Below the pieces are notes generated by a model. The model was not told the DNA's origin and ran no database searches. It was given only the letters and a program-made list of their open reading frames with translations. The position numbers were made by a program, and so were the translations under genes. A DNA stretch of 64,000 nucleotides from Fictibacillus phosphorivorans (GTDB taxonomy: Bacteria > Bacillota > Bacilli > Bacillales > Fictibacillaceae), in NCBI RefSeq assembly GCF_007673525.1, contig NZ_VDZU01000001.1:806001-870000 (forward strand). The letters run 5' to 3'. The stretch's first letter is position 1; the number at the start of each line of letters is the position of its first letter. Of the stretch, positions 25,017 through 33,580 are shown in pieces.

Positions 25017-25047
25017 CATGGACTAAAAGATTATTTTTTAGTCCATG
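25017..25047 (+). promoter_or_regulatory. Strong intra-operon hairpin between receptor and permease genes
   Basis: Perfect 12-bp stem CATGGACTAAAA/TTTTAGTCCATG with a 7-nt loop. There is no T run after it, so it is more likely an mRNA stabiliser or processing site that keeps the receptor in excess than a terminator. Confidence 0.65.
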
Positions 25048-25054
25048 TATTCTT

Positions 25055-25558
25055 ATGAAGAAAATTTTTGTAAGCATCGTTGGTTTAGTGATCTTAACAA
25101 TGTTTTCAATGGTGCCACTTTTCAAATCCGTAGTGATTGAAGAAGGAATGACAGGGAAACCGTTAGCTTTCTTTGATGCAAAGCAAAGCAGTGAATTCAG
25201 TATTGAATACATACACTCGATCCATAAAACACCGGTTCGTGAAATCTATCAAGTTCATCATGAAGAGATCCTTCAGACCGAAATGAGGTTTCAGGAATTT
25301 GGAGTGGGCATGCCATCTGGTGCAGCTGAAGGGGAAGTTTTTGCACAAAAAGGTGAGAACTATATTTTATCCAACATGAAGAGAACGTTTCCTTCATTAG
25401 ATATTCGAATCGGACAAATTATAGCCAATCATACACTTCTTCTAAAAGGTAATAGGTATCCCTTCTCTGAAATCAGTGAAAAAGGGTCTTGGGTTTCAAT
25501 AAAAGTAGAGAAACTGAACGTATGGCAAAGGTTGATAGGAGGGAAAAAACTTGGATAA
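25055..25558 (+). CDS. DUF1850 protein of the TAXI-TRAP operon
   Basis: 167 residues with one N-terminal signal anchor (about 4-22) and a DUF1850 domain: YIHSIHKTPVREIY, FGVGMPSGAAEG and a short C-terminal beta region. DUF1850 genes commonly sit between TAXI receptors and fused TRAP permeases, as here. Function unknown; perhaps an assembly or accessory factor on the outer face of the membrane. Its last 8 nt overlap the permease start. No good AGGAGG precedes the ATG; translation may depend on opening of the preceding hairpin. Confidence 0.8.
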   Translation: MKKIFVSIVGLVILTMFSMVPLFKSVVIEEGMTGKPLAFFDAKQSSEFSIEYIHSIHKTPVREIYQVHHEEILQTEMRFQEFGVGMPSGAAEGEVFAQKGENYILSNMKRTFPSLDIRIGQIIANHTLLLKGNRYPFSEISEKGSWVSIKVEKLNVWQRLIGGKKLG

Positions 25559-27536
25559 GAACAAGCATAAAGAACGCGAACAAATATCAGATCAAGCTGT
25601 ACAAGAACTAATGGAAAAGTACGATCCAGAAGCAGGCTTTCGTAAATTAAAAGGTGTACTTTATTGGATCACACTCATCGGTTTGATTACTTTTTCATTA
25701 TTTCAGCTTTATACAGCTATTTTTGGAGTATTGCCAGCACAATTGCAAAGAACGATTCATCTAGGCTTTGCACTTACATTAATCTTTTTGCTCTTCCCGG
25801 CTTCTAAAAAGAAAAAAGAAGGCAAGCCACTTTTTCAAGTCGCTTGGTATGACATGATTTTGGCTGTTCTATCGATAGCCGTTGGATCCTATTGGTACTT
25901 GTTCATGGATGACCTTGTTATGAGGGTAGGAAGATTAACCACTCAAGATTTCCTAATAGGTGTGCTCGCAATCATACTTGTTTTAGAAGCAACAAGAAGG
26001 GTAGTTGGGCTGCCCATCACGATTATTGCAGGTCTATTTCTGCTATACGCGTATATGGGGCCTTATATGCCGGGCTTCTTAGAGCACAAAGGGTTGACGA
26101 TCGAACGAATCGTACGGACGATGTTCTTTACAACAGAAGGTATTCTAGGAACACCGCTTGCGGTTTCATCCACATATATCTTTTTGTTTCTTTTATTTGG
26201 AGCCTTTCTCGTTAAAACGGGAGTCGGCGAATATTTTAATGATCTATCCATCGTTATCGCAGGAAGACGAGTCGGAGGACCTGCTAAGGTAGCTATTTTC
26301 TCTAGTGCACTTCAAGGAACGATCAGTGGAAGCTCGGTGGCTAACGTTGTAACTTCTGGAGCTTTTACCATTCCGATGATGAAACGTTTAGGTTATGACA
26401 AAAACTTTGCAGGAGCAGTCGAGGCAGCTTCTTCAACAGGTGGTCAGATCATGCCTCCTGTCATGGGAGCCGCAGCGTTTCTGATGGTTGAATTTATCGG
26501 GGGTGGTATCACCTATTGGGATATCGCTAAAGCTGCTGCCATTCCTGCGGTACTATACTTTGCGGGAATATGGATCATGACGCATTTTGAAGCAAAACGT
26601 ATCGGTCTAAGAGGGTTATCTCGCGAAGAGATGCCCGAAACGAAAAGAGTTATTAAACAGGTGTATTTGTTGATTCCGATCGTTGTGGTTATTTTGTTGC
26701 TTATGACTGGTATGAGTGTGACAAAAGCTGCGCTATGGTCAATTGTGAGTGCGATTGCGGTTGGCATGTTCAATAAGCAAACTCGCATGGGGCCGAAGCT
26801 CTTTTTTGAAGCATTAGCCGATGGGGCGAGAACAGCGCTCGGTGTTGCAGCGGCTACAGCTGCGGCTGGTATGATCGTCGGGGTTGTTACGGTAACCGGA
26901 GTTGGTCTTAAGATGGCGAACGGTTTGCTAGAGTTGTCAGGTGGGTATTTAATTCCAACCTTGATCTTAACGATGATCGCCTCGCTTGTACTTGGAATGG
27001 GATCGCCGACGACTGCGAACTATGTAATCACATCAACGATCGCTGCACCAGCTATTTTGTTGTTTGGTGTTCCTGATCTGTCTGCTCACATGTTTGTCTT
27101 TTACTTTGGAATCATCGCGGATATTACACCTCCTGTAGCACTAGCTGCCTTTGCAGCAGCAGGGGTTTCAGGCGGTGAACCGATACGCACCGGGATACTG
27201 TCATCAAAACTGGCCATTGCCGCATTCATTATTCCGTACATTTTCGTTATCTCTCCACAGCTCATGTTGATTGATACAACTTGGACTGAAGCCATTTGGG
27301 TGATTTCGACAGCATTTGTCGGAATGATTGCCATTGGTGCAGGAATGATCGGCTATTGGATGCGACCTCTTTCTTGGTTAGAAAGAATCTTAGCCGTTGC
27401 GATCGGCTTCTTGCTGATCTATCCAGAAGGAATGTTCAGTGCGATTGGTCTTGCAGCGTTCGCTCTTATGCTTGGAAGCCAATATTGGCTTTTGAAGAAA
27501 GACAACACACAAGCACCATCATCACCAGCGGTTTAA
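25551..27536 (+). CDS. TRAP transporter permease, fused DctQ-DctM type
   Basis: 661 residues, about 15-17 hydrophobic spans. The small-subunit part lies in the first 180 residues; the large-subunit part carries GTISGSSVANVVTSG and GMGSPTTANYV, the two clamshell motifs of DctM proteins, and a Na+-type GGQIMPPVMGAA. TTG start with AGGAGGG 10 nt upstream. It drives uptake of the receptor-bound solute with a sodium or proton gradient. Confidence 0.92.
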   Translation: MDKNKHKEREQISDQAVQELMEKYDPEAGFRKLKGVLYWITLIGLITFSLFQLYTAIFGVLPAQLQRTIHLGFALTLIFLLFPASKKKKEGKPLFQVAWYDMILAVLSIAVGSYWYLFMDDLVMRVGRLTTQDFLIGVLAIILVLEATRRVVGLPITIIAGLFLLYAYMGPYMPGFLEHKGLTIERIVRTMFFTTEGILGTPLAVSSTYIFLFLLFGAFLVKTGVGEYFNDLSIVIAGRRVGGPAKVAIFSSALQGTISGSSVANVVTSGAFTIPMMKRLGYDKNFAGAVEAASSTGGQIMPPVMGAAAFLMVEFIGGGITYWDIAKAAAIPAVLYFAGIWIMTHFEAKRIGLRGLSREEMPETKRVIKQVYLLIPIVVVILLLMTGMSVTKAALWSIVSAIAVGMFNKQTRMGPKLFFEALADGARTALGVAAATAAAGMIVGVVTVTGVGLKMANGLLELSGGYLIPTLILTMIASLVLGMGSPTTANYVITSTIAAPAILLFGVPDLSAHMFVFYFGIIADITPPVALAAFAAAGVSGGEPIRTGILSSKLAIAAFIIPYIFVISPQLMLIDTTWTEAIWVISTAFVGMIAIGAGMIGYWMRPLSWLERILAVAIGFLLIYPEGMFSAIGLAAFALMLGSQYWLLKKDNTQAPSSPAV

Positions 27537-27546
27537 AAGATGATTT

Positions 27547-27578
27547 GCTCAGAAGCAATTGTGCTTCTGAGCTTTTTT
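27547..27578 (+). terminator. Terminator of the TRAP operon
   Basis: GCTCAGAAGCA, ATTG loop, TGCTTCTGAGC (11 bp, perfect), TTTTTT. Confidence 0.93.
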
Positions 27579-27745
27579 ATGTGTGTAAAGTTTAAAATTT
27601 TCAATGTGGGTAAAAGATTGTAAGGTTATACATCTCGTATTTATGATACAATCAATAAGTATGCATTTTTGTAGGATACGGATTTGAATATATGTATGTA
27701 TAGAGATATGATGGTCAGTTATATATAAAAAGGAGAGATATCCAA

Positions 27746-29365
27746 ATGATTACGGTAACTAACGTTGGTCTTCGCTACGGCGACCGCAAGCTGTTTGAAG
27801 ACGTTAATATAAAGTTTACACCAGGGAACTGCTACGGCTTAATTGGTGCGAACGGTGCGGGTAAATCTACATTCTTAAAAATTCTTTCTGGTGAGATCGA
27901 AGCACAAACAGGTGACGTTCACATGACTCCAGGCGAACGTCTAGCCGTATTGAAGCAGAACCACTTTGAATATGAAGATCAAGAGGTTATGCAGACCGTT
28001 ATCATGGGTCACGCTCGTCTTTATGAAGTGATGCAAGAGAAAGATGCGATCTACATGAAAGCTGATTTCTCAGACGAAGACGGAATCCGTGCAGCTGAGC
28101 TTGAAGGTGAGTTTGCTGAACTTAACGGTTGGGAAGCTGAATCTGAGGCTGCGATCCTTCTTAAAGGTCTTGGCATTAAAGAAGATCTTCACACGAAGAA
28201 ACTAGCTGAACTAACAGGTTCTGAAAAAGTAAAAGTATTGCTTGCTCAAGCTCTTTTCGGTAAGCCGGATGTTCTTCTTCTGGATGAGCCGACGAACAAC
28301 TTAGATCTTCAAGCAATTCAGTGGCTAGAAGATTTCTTGATCAATTTTGAGAACACAGTAATCGTGGTATCCCATGACCGTCACTTCTTAAACAAAGTGT
28401 GTACGCACATGGCTGACCTTGATTTTGGAAAGATTCAGATCTATGTGGGTAACTATGATTTCTGGTACGAGTCTTCTCAATTAGCGCTTCGTATGGCACA
28501 AGATCAAAACAAGAAAAAAGAAGAAAAGATCAAAGAACTTCAAGCGTTCGTTGCGCGATTTAGTGCGAACGCATCTAAATCAAAACAAGCGACTTCACGT
28601 AAGAAGTTATTGGATAAAATCTCTTTAGATGATATCCGACCTTCTTCTCGTAAATATCCGTATGTGAACTTTGGCATCAACCGTGAGATCGGGAATGACC
28701 TTCTTCGTGTTGACGGTCTAACGAAAACGATCGATGGCGTAAAAGTACTAGATAACGTGAGCTTTATCATGAACAAAGACGACAAGATCGCTTTTGTAGG
28801 TAAAGAAGAGATCGCCATCACAACTTTATTCAAGATTCTGATGGGTGAGATGGAAGCGGACAGCGGAACATACAAATGGGGTGTAACAACGTCTCAAGCG
28901 TACTTCCCTCGCGATAACTCGAAGTACTTCGATGGAAGCGAGCAGACTCTAGTTGACTGGCTTCGTCAATATTCTCCTGAAGATCAAACTGAAAGCTTCC
29001 TTCGCGGGTTCCTAGGTCGTATGCTTTTCTCAGGTGAAGAAGTAATGAAGAAACCGTCTGTATTATCCGGAGGAGAGAAAGTTCGTTGTATGCTTTCTAA
29101 GATGATGCTTAGCGGATCAAACGTGTTGATTATGGATGACCCTACGAACCACTTGGATCTAGAGTCTATCACAGCCTTGAACAACGGATTAATCAGCTAT
29201 AAAGGTTCATTGATGTTCACATCACATGACCATCAGTTCGTTGAAACGATCGCGAACCGTATCATCGAGATCACGCCTAAAGGAATTCTTGATAAGCAAA
29301 TGTCTTATGATGAGTACTTGGCGAATGATGAGTTGAAGAAGCAGCGTCAATTGATGTATCAATAA
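27746..29365 (+). CDS. ykpA: ABC-F family ATPase, YkpA/YbiT type
   Basis: 539 residues, two nucleotide-binding domains joined by a basic helical linker (about 245-300, rich in Lys and Gln), no membrane part. Domain 1 has Walker A GANGAGKST and Walker B LLLDEPTNNLD but its signature reads LTGSEK. Domain 2 has an intact signature LSGGEK and LIMDDPTNHLD, but its Walker A is degenerate (VGKEEIAITTLF). These departures are usual for this subfamily rather than damage. ABC-F proteins act on the ribosome; this one has no known resistance role. AAAGGAGAG precedes the ATG. Confidence 0.92.
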   Translation: MITVTNVGLRYGDRKLFEDVNIKFTPGNCYGLIGANGAGKSTFLKILSGEIEAQTGDVHMTPGERLAVLKQNHFEYEDQEVMQTVIMGHARLYEVMQEKDAIYMKADFSDEDGIRAAELEGEFAELNGWEAESEAAILLKGLGIKEDLHTKKLAELTGSEKVKVLLAQALFGKPDVLLLDEPTNNLDLQAIQWLEDFLINFENTVIVVSHDRHFLNKVCTHMADLDFGKIQIYVGNYDFWYESSQLALRMAQDQNKKKEEKIKELQAFVARFSANASKSKQATSRKKLLDKISLDDIRPSSRKYPYVNFGINREIGNDLLRVDGLTKTIDGVKVLDNVSFIMNKDDKIAFVGKEEIAITTLFKILMGEMEADSGTYKWGVTTSQAYFPRDNSKYFDGSEQTLVDWLRQYSPEDQTESFLRGFLGRMLFSGEEVMKKPSVLSGGEKVRCMLSKMMLSGSNVLIMDDPTNHLDLESITALNNGLISYKGSLMFTSHDHQFVETIANRIIEITPKGILDKQMSYDEYLANDELKKQRQLMYQ

Positions 29366-29373
29366 AATAACAA

Positions 29374-29413
29374 AAGAGTGTTAAGTCTGAGTTTAGATTT
29401 AGCACTCTTTTTT
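29374..29413 (+). terminator. Terminator of the ABC-F gene
   Basis: AAGAGTGTTAA and TTAGCACTCTT (one G-T pair), 14-nt loop, T run. Confidence 0.85.
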
Positions 29414-29420
29414 TATATTG

Positions 29421-29588
29421 CTCTGTTGCTCTTGAATGAAGCTGATCTCCTTCTCAGGTGCGCCGCTTTCCGGGGGGCGTGCGGTGAGCTACCTCCGCGC
29501 TTTGCGCCATTAGTTGTCTCACCTGTCACGCGGACCCCCAAGAGTCTCACACCTTACACTACAATCAACTTGTCACCGATGCTGATTT
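29421..29588 (+). repeat. Dispersed intergenic repeat, copy D
   Basis: Closest to copy A: both have GGCGTGCGGTGAGC, GCGCCATTAG and GTGTCTCACCT-like blocks, and it ends with ACTACAATCAACTTGTCA. It lies between the ABC-F terminator and the alkyltransferase-like gene, close to that gene's start. Confidence 0.75.
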
Positions 29589-29637
29589 GATAGGTAGACC
29601 AGATCAAGTAATATCTATACGTGAAAGTGGGGCAAAA

Positions 29638-29964
29638 ATGATGGAACCGTTTACTGAGAAAGTTATTAAAGTTATCAAAAACATACCGAGTGGCTACGTC
29701 ATGTCTTATGGACAGATTGCCCGCGTAGCTGGTAATCCGCGAAGTGCTAGACAGGTCGTCCGTATCCTTCACTCTATGAGTAAGAAACATGATCTGCCTT
29801 GGCACCGTGTAATCAATGGAAAAGGAGAAATCGGCATTCAAGATGAGGAATTATTTTTTACACAAAAATCACGATTAGAACGTGAAGGCGTGCAATTTAA
29901 AGGGAAAAATAGAGTGGACATCGAAACTTACAGATATTCGCCAGATTGCGAGGATACTATTTAA
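29638..29964 (+). CDS. Alkyltransferase-like protein (ATL), MGMT family without the catalytic cysteine
   Basis: About 108 residues, only the DNA-binding domain of O6-alkylguanine transferases: SYGQIARVAGNPRSARQV is the recognition helix with its arginine finger. The active-site motif PCHRV of true transferases reads PWHRV here (Trp55), the mark of ATLs. ATLs bind O6-alkylguanine and pass it to nucleotide excision repair, which is of note because uvrBA lie 5 kb away. Two adjacent ATGs (29638, 29641) share a GGGG-type binding site; an upstream frame inside repeat D is not supported. Confidence 0.87.
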   Translation: MMEPFTEKVIKVIKNIPSGYVMSYGQIARVAGNPRSARQVVRILHSMSKKHDLPWHRVINGKGEIGIQDEELFFTQKSRLEREGVQFKGKNRVDIETYRYSPDCEDTI

Positions 29965-29990
29965 TCACCAATTGCAGGGAGAATTGACAG

Positions 29991-30488
29991 ATGCTGATGA
30001 AAGAGATTCCGGTAATAAAGGTAGCAGAGTTAAGGGATAAAGAAACGATCTATAATCTTATGCAGTTTTATTTTTATGATTTCTCAGAGTATATTGATCT
30101 TCAAGTGAACGATAATGGGGTTTTTGGTCAGTATGCTTATCTCGATAGCTATTGGGAAGAAAGTCGGCGTTTTCCTTATCTGATTCAAAAAGAAGACAAG
30201 CTAGCAGGTTTTGTATTAGTAAGCGAAGTACAGGAAGCCAACAATCCTTACTGGTCGATCTCTGAATTTTTTATCTTGAAAAGATTTAGGCTTGATGGTT
30301 TGGGGAAACTGGCCGCGCATCAGATATTTGAAAAACATAACGGAGATTGGCAAGTTTCTCAAATAGAAGCGAACAAACCTGCACAGAGGTTTTGGAGAAA
30401 TGTGATAGGTGAATACAGCAAGAAACAGTATACAGAGCGGAAGGAAGAGGGACGAGTCATCCAATCGTTCTCCAATAAAATAGTTTAG
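29991..30488 (+). CDS. GNAT-family acetyltransferase
   Basis: 165 residues with the GNAT core: a motif-A-like RLDGLGKLAAHQIF (acetyl-CoA loop, R-x-x-G-x-G/A variant) and a preceding strand ending in SEFFIL. TGCAGGGAG lies upstream of the start. It follows the ATL gene by 26 nt and probably shares its message. Substrate unknown. Confidence 0.75.
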   Translation: MLMKEIPVIKVAELRDKETIYNLMQFYFYDFSEYIDLQVNDNGVFGQYAYLDSYWEESRRFPYLIQKEDKLAGFVLVSEVQEANNPYWSISEFFILKRFRLDGLGKLAAHQIFEKHNGDWQVSQIEANKPAQRFWRNVIGEYSKKQYTERKEEGRVIQSFSNKIV

Positions 30489-30497
30489 AAATGATGT

Positions 30498-30527
30498 GCG
30501 ATTCTATCAATGGAATCGCTTTTTTTA
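30498..30527 (+). terminator. Rho-independent terminator
   Basis: GCGATTC, 8-nt loop, GAATCGC, eight T. Confidence 0.9.
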
Positions 30528-30644
30528 TTGTGATAAAACGATAGAAAGTTTGACTTTTTTTTAATAGGGCAAAATAGGAGAGGAACTACTAACATTTTAA
30601 GTGGTCCCAAATAACCGTTTTTTTACTTCTGAGGGGATGTACAC

Positions 30645-32021
30645 ATGTTTAGATTGAACCTATTAGATAATTATTTAAAGAAATATACAAAAATGTCCGA
30701 GAGGGAACTATCACATACCGTTCAATCGAATATGTGGTTTACTCCCGTACTTTACGTTTTGTTTTCTGCACTACTAGTTACGGCGACATTAACAACTGAT
30801 CTAAAGTACGACTTAGGCAATCAGATGCGTCCTTTTTTTGCAGTTGATTATGATCTTACACGAAATCTAGTAGGGACTCTTACCGCGGCCACTCTAACAC
30901 TGACCACCTTTACCTTTAACTTGATTCTTGTTGTGTTTACGACGTTTTCTGGACAGTTTTCTCCTCGTATGTTGAAAAACTTTATAGCTAGTAAATCAAC
31001 ACAGCGTGTTCTAGGGATATTTACCTCTAGTTTCATTTATATGTTGTTGAGTTTTTTATTTTTGAACAAAAGAATGGCTGAATACTATTTTGCTGTTCCG
31101 TTGGTAGCAGCTATCATTGCAGCCTTTGCGATGGGAACGTTTATCTTTTTTATCAATCATGCTGTCGCTTGGCTTCAAGTGAACCAGATGACGTATGATA
31201 TGAAGAATGAAGCATTATCTATCGTGAAAAGTGCACTAGAAGATGAAGTGGATCCTTATAAAGTAAATGATTTAACGACCGTGAACAGTGAAATATGTGA
31301 AGAAAGCGGCAATGCGATTAAAGCTCGCAAATCGGGATTTATCCAATTGGTGGATTTCATCTCAATCATGAAAGAAGCAGAACGAGATGATATCGTCATA
31401 CGTTTGGAGTATGCGGTCGGAAGTTATGTGTATGCTACAACACCTTTTATTACTTATTGGAAAAAAGGTGAGAATGAAATTGACGAAAAAAAATATTTGT
31501 CACTCATTAGTATTGGAAGAAGGCAAACGGAAGTACAAGATATTGAATTTAGTATCAATAAGCTTGTAGAAGTTGCAATCAGATCTCTAGGAAATAATGA
31601 TCCAAAAACAGCGATTAACTCTATTTATCAATTAGGTGAAGTTCTTACTACGATTTCACGAGGATCCATATTCTCAAAGTATCTGGTAGATAAACAGAAT
31701 AATCTGCGCGTCGTATTACAAGAACGAGATTTTAGCCATTATTTATATAACGCTTTTGGGTATATTCGTCACTATGCAAAAGATAACGTGATCGTGTGTA
31801 CGGAGATCTTGAAAGTTCTGGATTTGATGGCAAAATCCTTAAATAAGCGGGATTATAACGCAGTCTGGGAATTTGGGGTACTAACTGCTAGCGGGTTAGA
31901 GAATCATTTCTTGTTCGCTCTGGATTATCAACAATTTCATAGAGCGCTGCAAAATCTTTCTGTAACGACCAAACATGAAAAAGAATATGAAGAGTTCTTG
32001 TTTAAAAGTAAGCAACCATAA
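30645..32021 (+). CDS. DUF2254 membrane protein
   Basis: 458 residues. Four hydrophobic spans in the first 175 residues (about 31-50, 80-105, 120-140, 148-172), with TLTTFTFNLILVVFTTFSGQFSPR typical in content for DUF2254, then a long soluble C-terminal domain. GAGGGG precedes the ATG. Function unknown for the family. Single gene between two terminators. Confidence 0.82.
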   Translation: MFRLNLLDNYLKKYTKMSERELSHTVQSNMWFTPVLYVLFSALLVTATLTTDLKYDLGNQMRPFFAVDYDLTRNLVGTLTAATLTLTTFTFNLILVVFTTFSGQFSPRMLKNFIASKSTQRVLGIFTSSFIYMLLSFLFLNKRMAEYYFAVPLVAAIIAAFAMGTFIFFINHAVAWLQVNQMTYDMKNEALSIVKSALEDEVDPYKVNDLTTVNSEICEESGNAIKARKSGFIQLVDFISIMKEAERDDIVIRLEYAVGSYVYATTPFITYWKKGENEIDEKKYLSLISIGRRQTEVQDIEFSINKLVEVAIRSLGNNDPKTAINSIYQLGEVLTTISRGSIFSKYLVDKQNNLRVVLQERDFSHYLYNAFGYIRHYAKDNVIVCTEILKVLDLMAKSLNKRDYNAVWEFGVLTASGLENHFLFALDYQQFHRALQNLSVTTKHEKEYEEFLFKSKQP

Positions 32022-32027
32022 AACGAA

Positions 32028-32058
32028 AAAAGCCCGGTATAAGTACCGAGCTTTTTTT
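32028..32058. terminator. Bidirectional terminator
   Basis: AAAAGC(C)CGGTA, TAAG loop, TACCG(A)GCTTTT. Serves the DUF2254 gene and the convergent kinase gene. Confidence 0.85.
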
Positions 32059-32858
32059 TATATGGAGCGCAATGCTTTTTGAACGTCAGTAGCCGAATGA
32101 AATGGCTCGTCAAGTTGGAGCATTTTCCGAAGAATTGATTTTAAAGGAAGTGATATTTCTAATTCCTCTTCCCAGCTCAACTCTTTTTTTGACTGAGGCA
32201 CGTAAGAAGAATATAGCAGAAAGAGTGCAAAATGACCGAGAGCAAACAAGTCGCTTTCCACTTTAACTGCCCGCATCCGAAGTTTCTCAGGATGATCATT
32301 CGAATCTTCAATCTCTTGGTGTTTGTCTGATAAATAACAAGCAAGTCCAAAATCAATCACGATCAATTTGTTATCACGTTGTATGATGTTTGGAATACGA
32401 AGATCTCGATGTATGATTCCTTTCTCGTGAAAGTGCTCGGTAATGTTTAGAAGCTCTAGCAGAATCGCGATCGTTTCTTTTTCGTTATACGTTTGATTGT
32501 CACGAAAAATTAGATCTTCGAATGTTTGACCCTTAATCCACTCCATAGCAATAAAGTGACCTTGTTCATCTTGAAAGGTATTCAATAACTTCGGAACGGG
32601 GTGTTGATGCAGTGCTTCTAAGATCTGAGACTCTCTTTGGAAAGAGAGAAGCCCAGCTGTGGTTTTGGCTTTTGTGTTCCTCAGCTGTTTTAAGACGATG
32701 ATAGCTTCTGTTTGCCGATCGAGTGCTAAATACGTAATGCCATAGCTACCCATTCCAAGAACTTCTTGAATAAGATATCGCTCATGAATGAGATGCCCAG
32801 CTTTAAAAGGTCTGTCCCATAACGTTCTTTGCAGACCTTTCCAAAGTTCAGTTATCAT
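32058..32858 (-). CDS. Hanks-type serine/threonine protein kinase, soluble
   Basis: 266 residues, a bare kinase domain with no membrane anchor or PASTA repeats. Gly-rich loop LGMGSYG (34-40), Lys57, Glu76, HRD (150-152, catalytic Asp152), Asn157 and DFG (169-171) are all present, so it should be active. The C-lobe is short. There is no clear binding site before the ATG; the gene follows the small basic protein by 22 nt, so translation may be coupled. It is smaller than PrkC and closer to the single-domain YabT/YbdM type. Confidence 0.87.
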   Translation of the reverse strand: MITELWKGLQRTLWDRPFKAGHLIHERYLIQEVLGMGSYGITYLALDRQTEAIIVLKQLRNTKAKTTAGLLSFQRESQILEALHQHPVPKLLNTFQDEQGHFIAMEWIKGQTFEDLIFRDNQTYNEKETIAILLELLNITEHFHEKGIIHRDLRIPNIIQRDNKLIVIDFGLACYLSDKHQEIEDSNDHPEKLRMRAVKVESDLFALGHFALFLLYSSYVPQSKKELSWEEELEISLPLKSILRKMLQLDEPFHSATDVQKALRSI

Positions 32859-32880
32859 GTTGGTTTTATCTTAACGCAGA

Positions 32881-33066
32881 TTAGGAGCTAAAGAAGCTGC
32901 TTCTCTTTTTCTTTTTATAATGCTTGTGTCCATATCCACCATAATGCTTCTTGCCAAAATCACTGCTGCTGTATTTCTTGTAGCTTTTCTTATATTTGTA
33001 GCCAGAGCTGCTGTACCTTTTATGGCTGCTGTGTCCCAATAGTGATTTTAATAGTTTCTTTAACAT
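32881..33066 (-). CDS. Small Lys/Ser/Tyr/His-rich protein upstream of the kinase
   Basis: 61 residues of very low complexity: blocks of KYSSS, KKHYGG and a final KKKKRSSFFSS, with almost no acidic residue. AAAGGAGATG lies about 9 nt before the ATG, which makes it a real gene. No family recognised. The composition recalls basic, tyrosine-rich spore coat proteins. Placed directly before a protein kinase gene in the same direction, its many Ser residues make it a candidate substrate. Confidence 0.65.
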   Translation of the reverse strand: MLKKLLKSLLGHSSHKRYSSSGYKYKKSYKKYSSSDFGKKHYGGYGHKHYKKKKRSSFFSS

Positions 33067-33165
33067 GAAAAATCATCTCCTTTGAAGATACTTGTTAAAT
33101 CTTATTCGTCCTTTTCAAGCATTATCCTACTGTACGTACTTTTAAACAGAAAGTTTCAAAGAGAA

Positions 33166-33194
33166 GGGGTCTGACCCCAAACAATTTATTTCCC
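33166..33194 (+). repeat. 29-nt palindromic repeat, copy 1
   Basis: GGGGTCTGACCCC followed by AAACAATTTATTTCCC. A second copy in the same direction is at 34500-34528, with one base changed in the palindrome centre. Confidence 0.8.
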
Positions 33195-33223
33195 CTAACA
33201 ATTTCCTTGTTTTTGTCTAGAGA

Positions 33224-33247
33224 GTTTTGTTAAATTTAGAGAGGTAT
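33224..33247 (+). promoter_or_regulatory. Possible sigma-B-type promoter of csbA
   Basis: GTTTTG, 12-nt spacer, AGGTAT. Weaker than the consensus, but csbA of B. subtilis is named for sigma-B control. A TATAAT overlaps the -10, so a sigma-A promoter cannot be ruled out. Confidence 0.35.
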
Positions 33248-33310
33248 AATAGAACGTTTACAAAAATGATGTTTTTTGTGAGGTGTTCAAGGAGAGGGGT
33301 TCTTCGTTTC

Positions 33311-33541
33311 ATGTTGGAGTATAGTGTTGCAGCTTTATTGCCTTTATGTTTGCAGCTGCTTTTTAATAGAGTATTGTTTACTAAATACTTACCTTTAGGG
33401 ATTACGATCGTTATTATGATTTTTGGTTTCGATGGTTTGAATCAACCGTTGCCTCTCCAAATCGTGGCTGTAGTTTCTACGATTGTTGGCTTTTTTCTTG
33501 GCCTTAAAATTTATAACAAACAAAAAAGAAAAGTAAAATAA
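33311..33541 (+). CDS. csbA: CsbA-like small membrane protein
   Basis: 76 residues with two or three hydrophobic spans and a basic tail (KIYNKQKRKVK). It sits upstream of uvrBA, as csbA does in B. subtilis, and has the same size as I recall. AAGGAGAGGGG precedes the ATG at 33311; an in-frame extension to 33227 overlaps the promoter region and is not supported. In this genome a TSUP permease gene on the other strand separates it from uvrB. General stress protein of unknown function. Confidence 0.75.
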   Translation: MLEYSVAALLPLCLQLLFNRVLFTKYLPLGITIVIMIFGFDGLNQPLPLQIVAVVSTIVGFFLGLKIYNKQKRKVK

Positions 33542-33580
33542 AAAAAGACGTCACCTTCATGAGGTAGACGTCTTTCTTTT
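33541..33580. terminator. Bidirectional terminator
   Basis: AAAGACGTC-ACCT, TCATG loop, AGGT-(A)-GACGTCTTT; T run on plus, A run before it for the minus strand. Between csbA and the convergent TSUP gene. Confidence 0.88.

Noticed and set aside
27746..29365. ABC-F gene as a broken pseudogene because of its degenerate Walker A and signature
   Set aside because: The same changes are typical of the YkpA/YbiT subfamily as I recall it, and the frame is intact with strong codon use.
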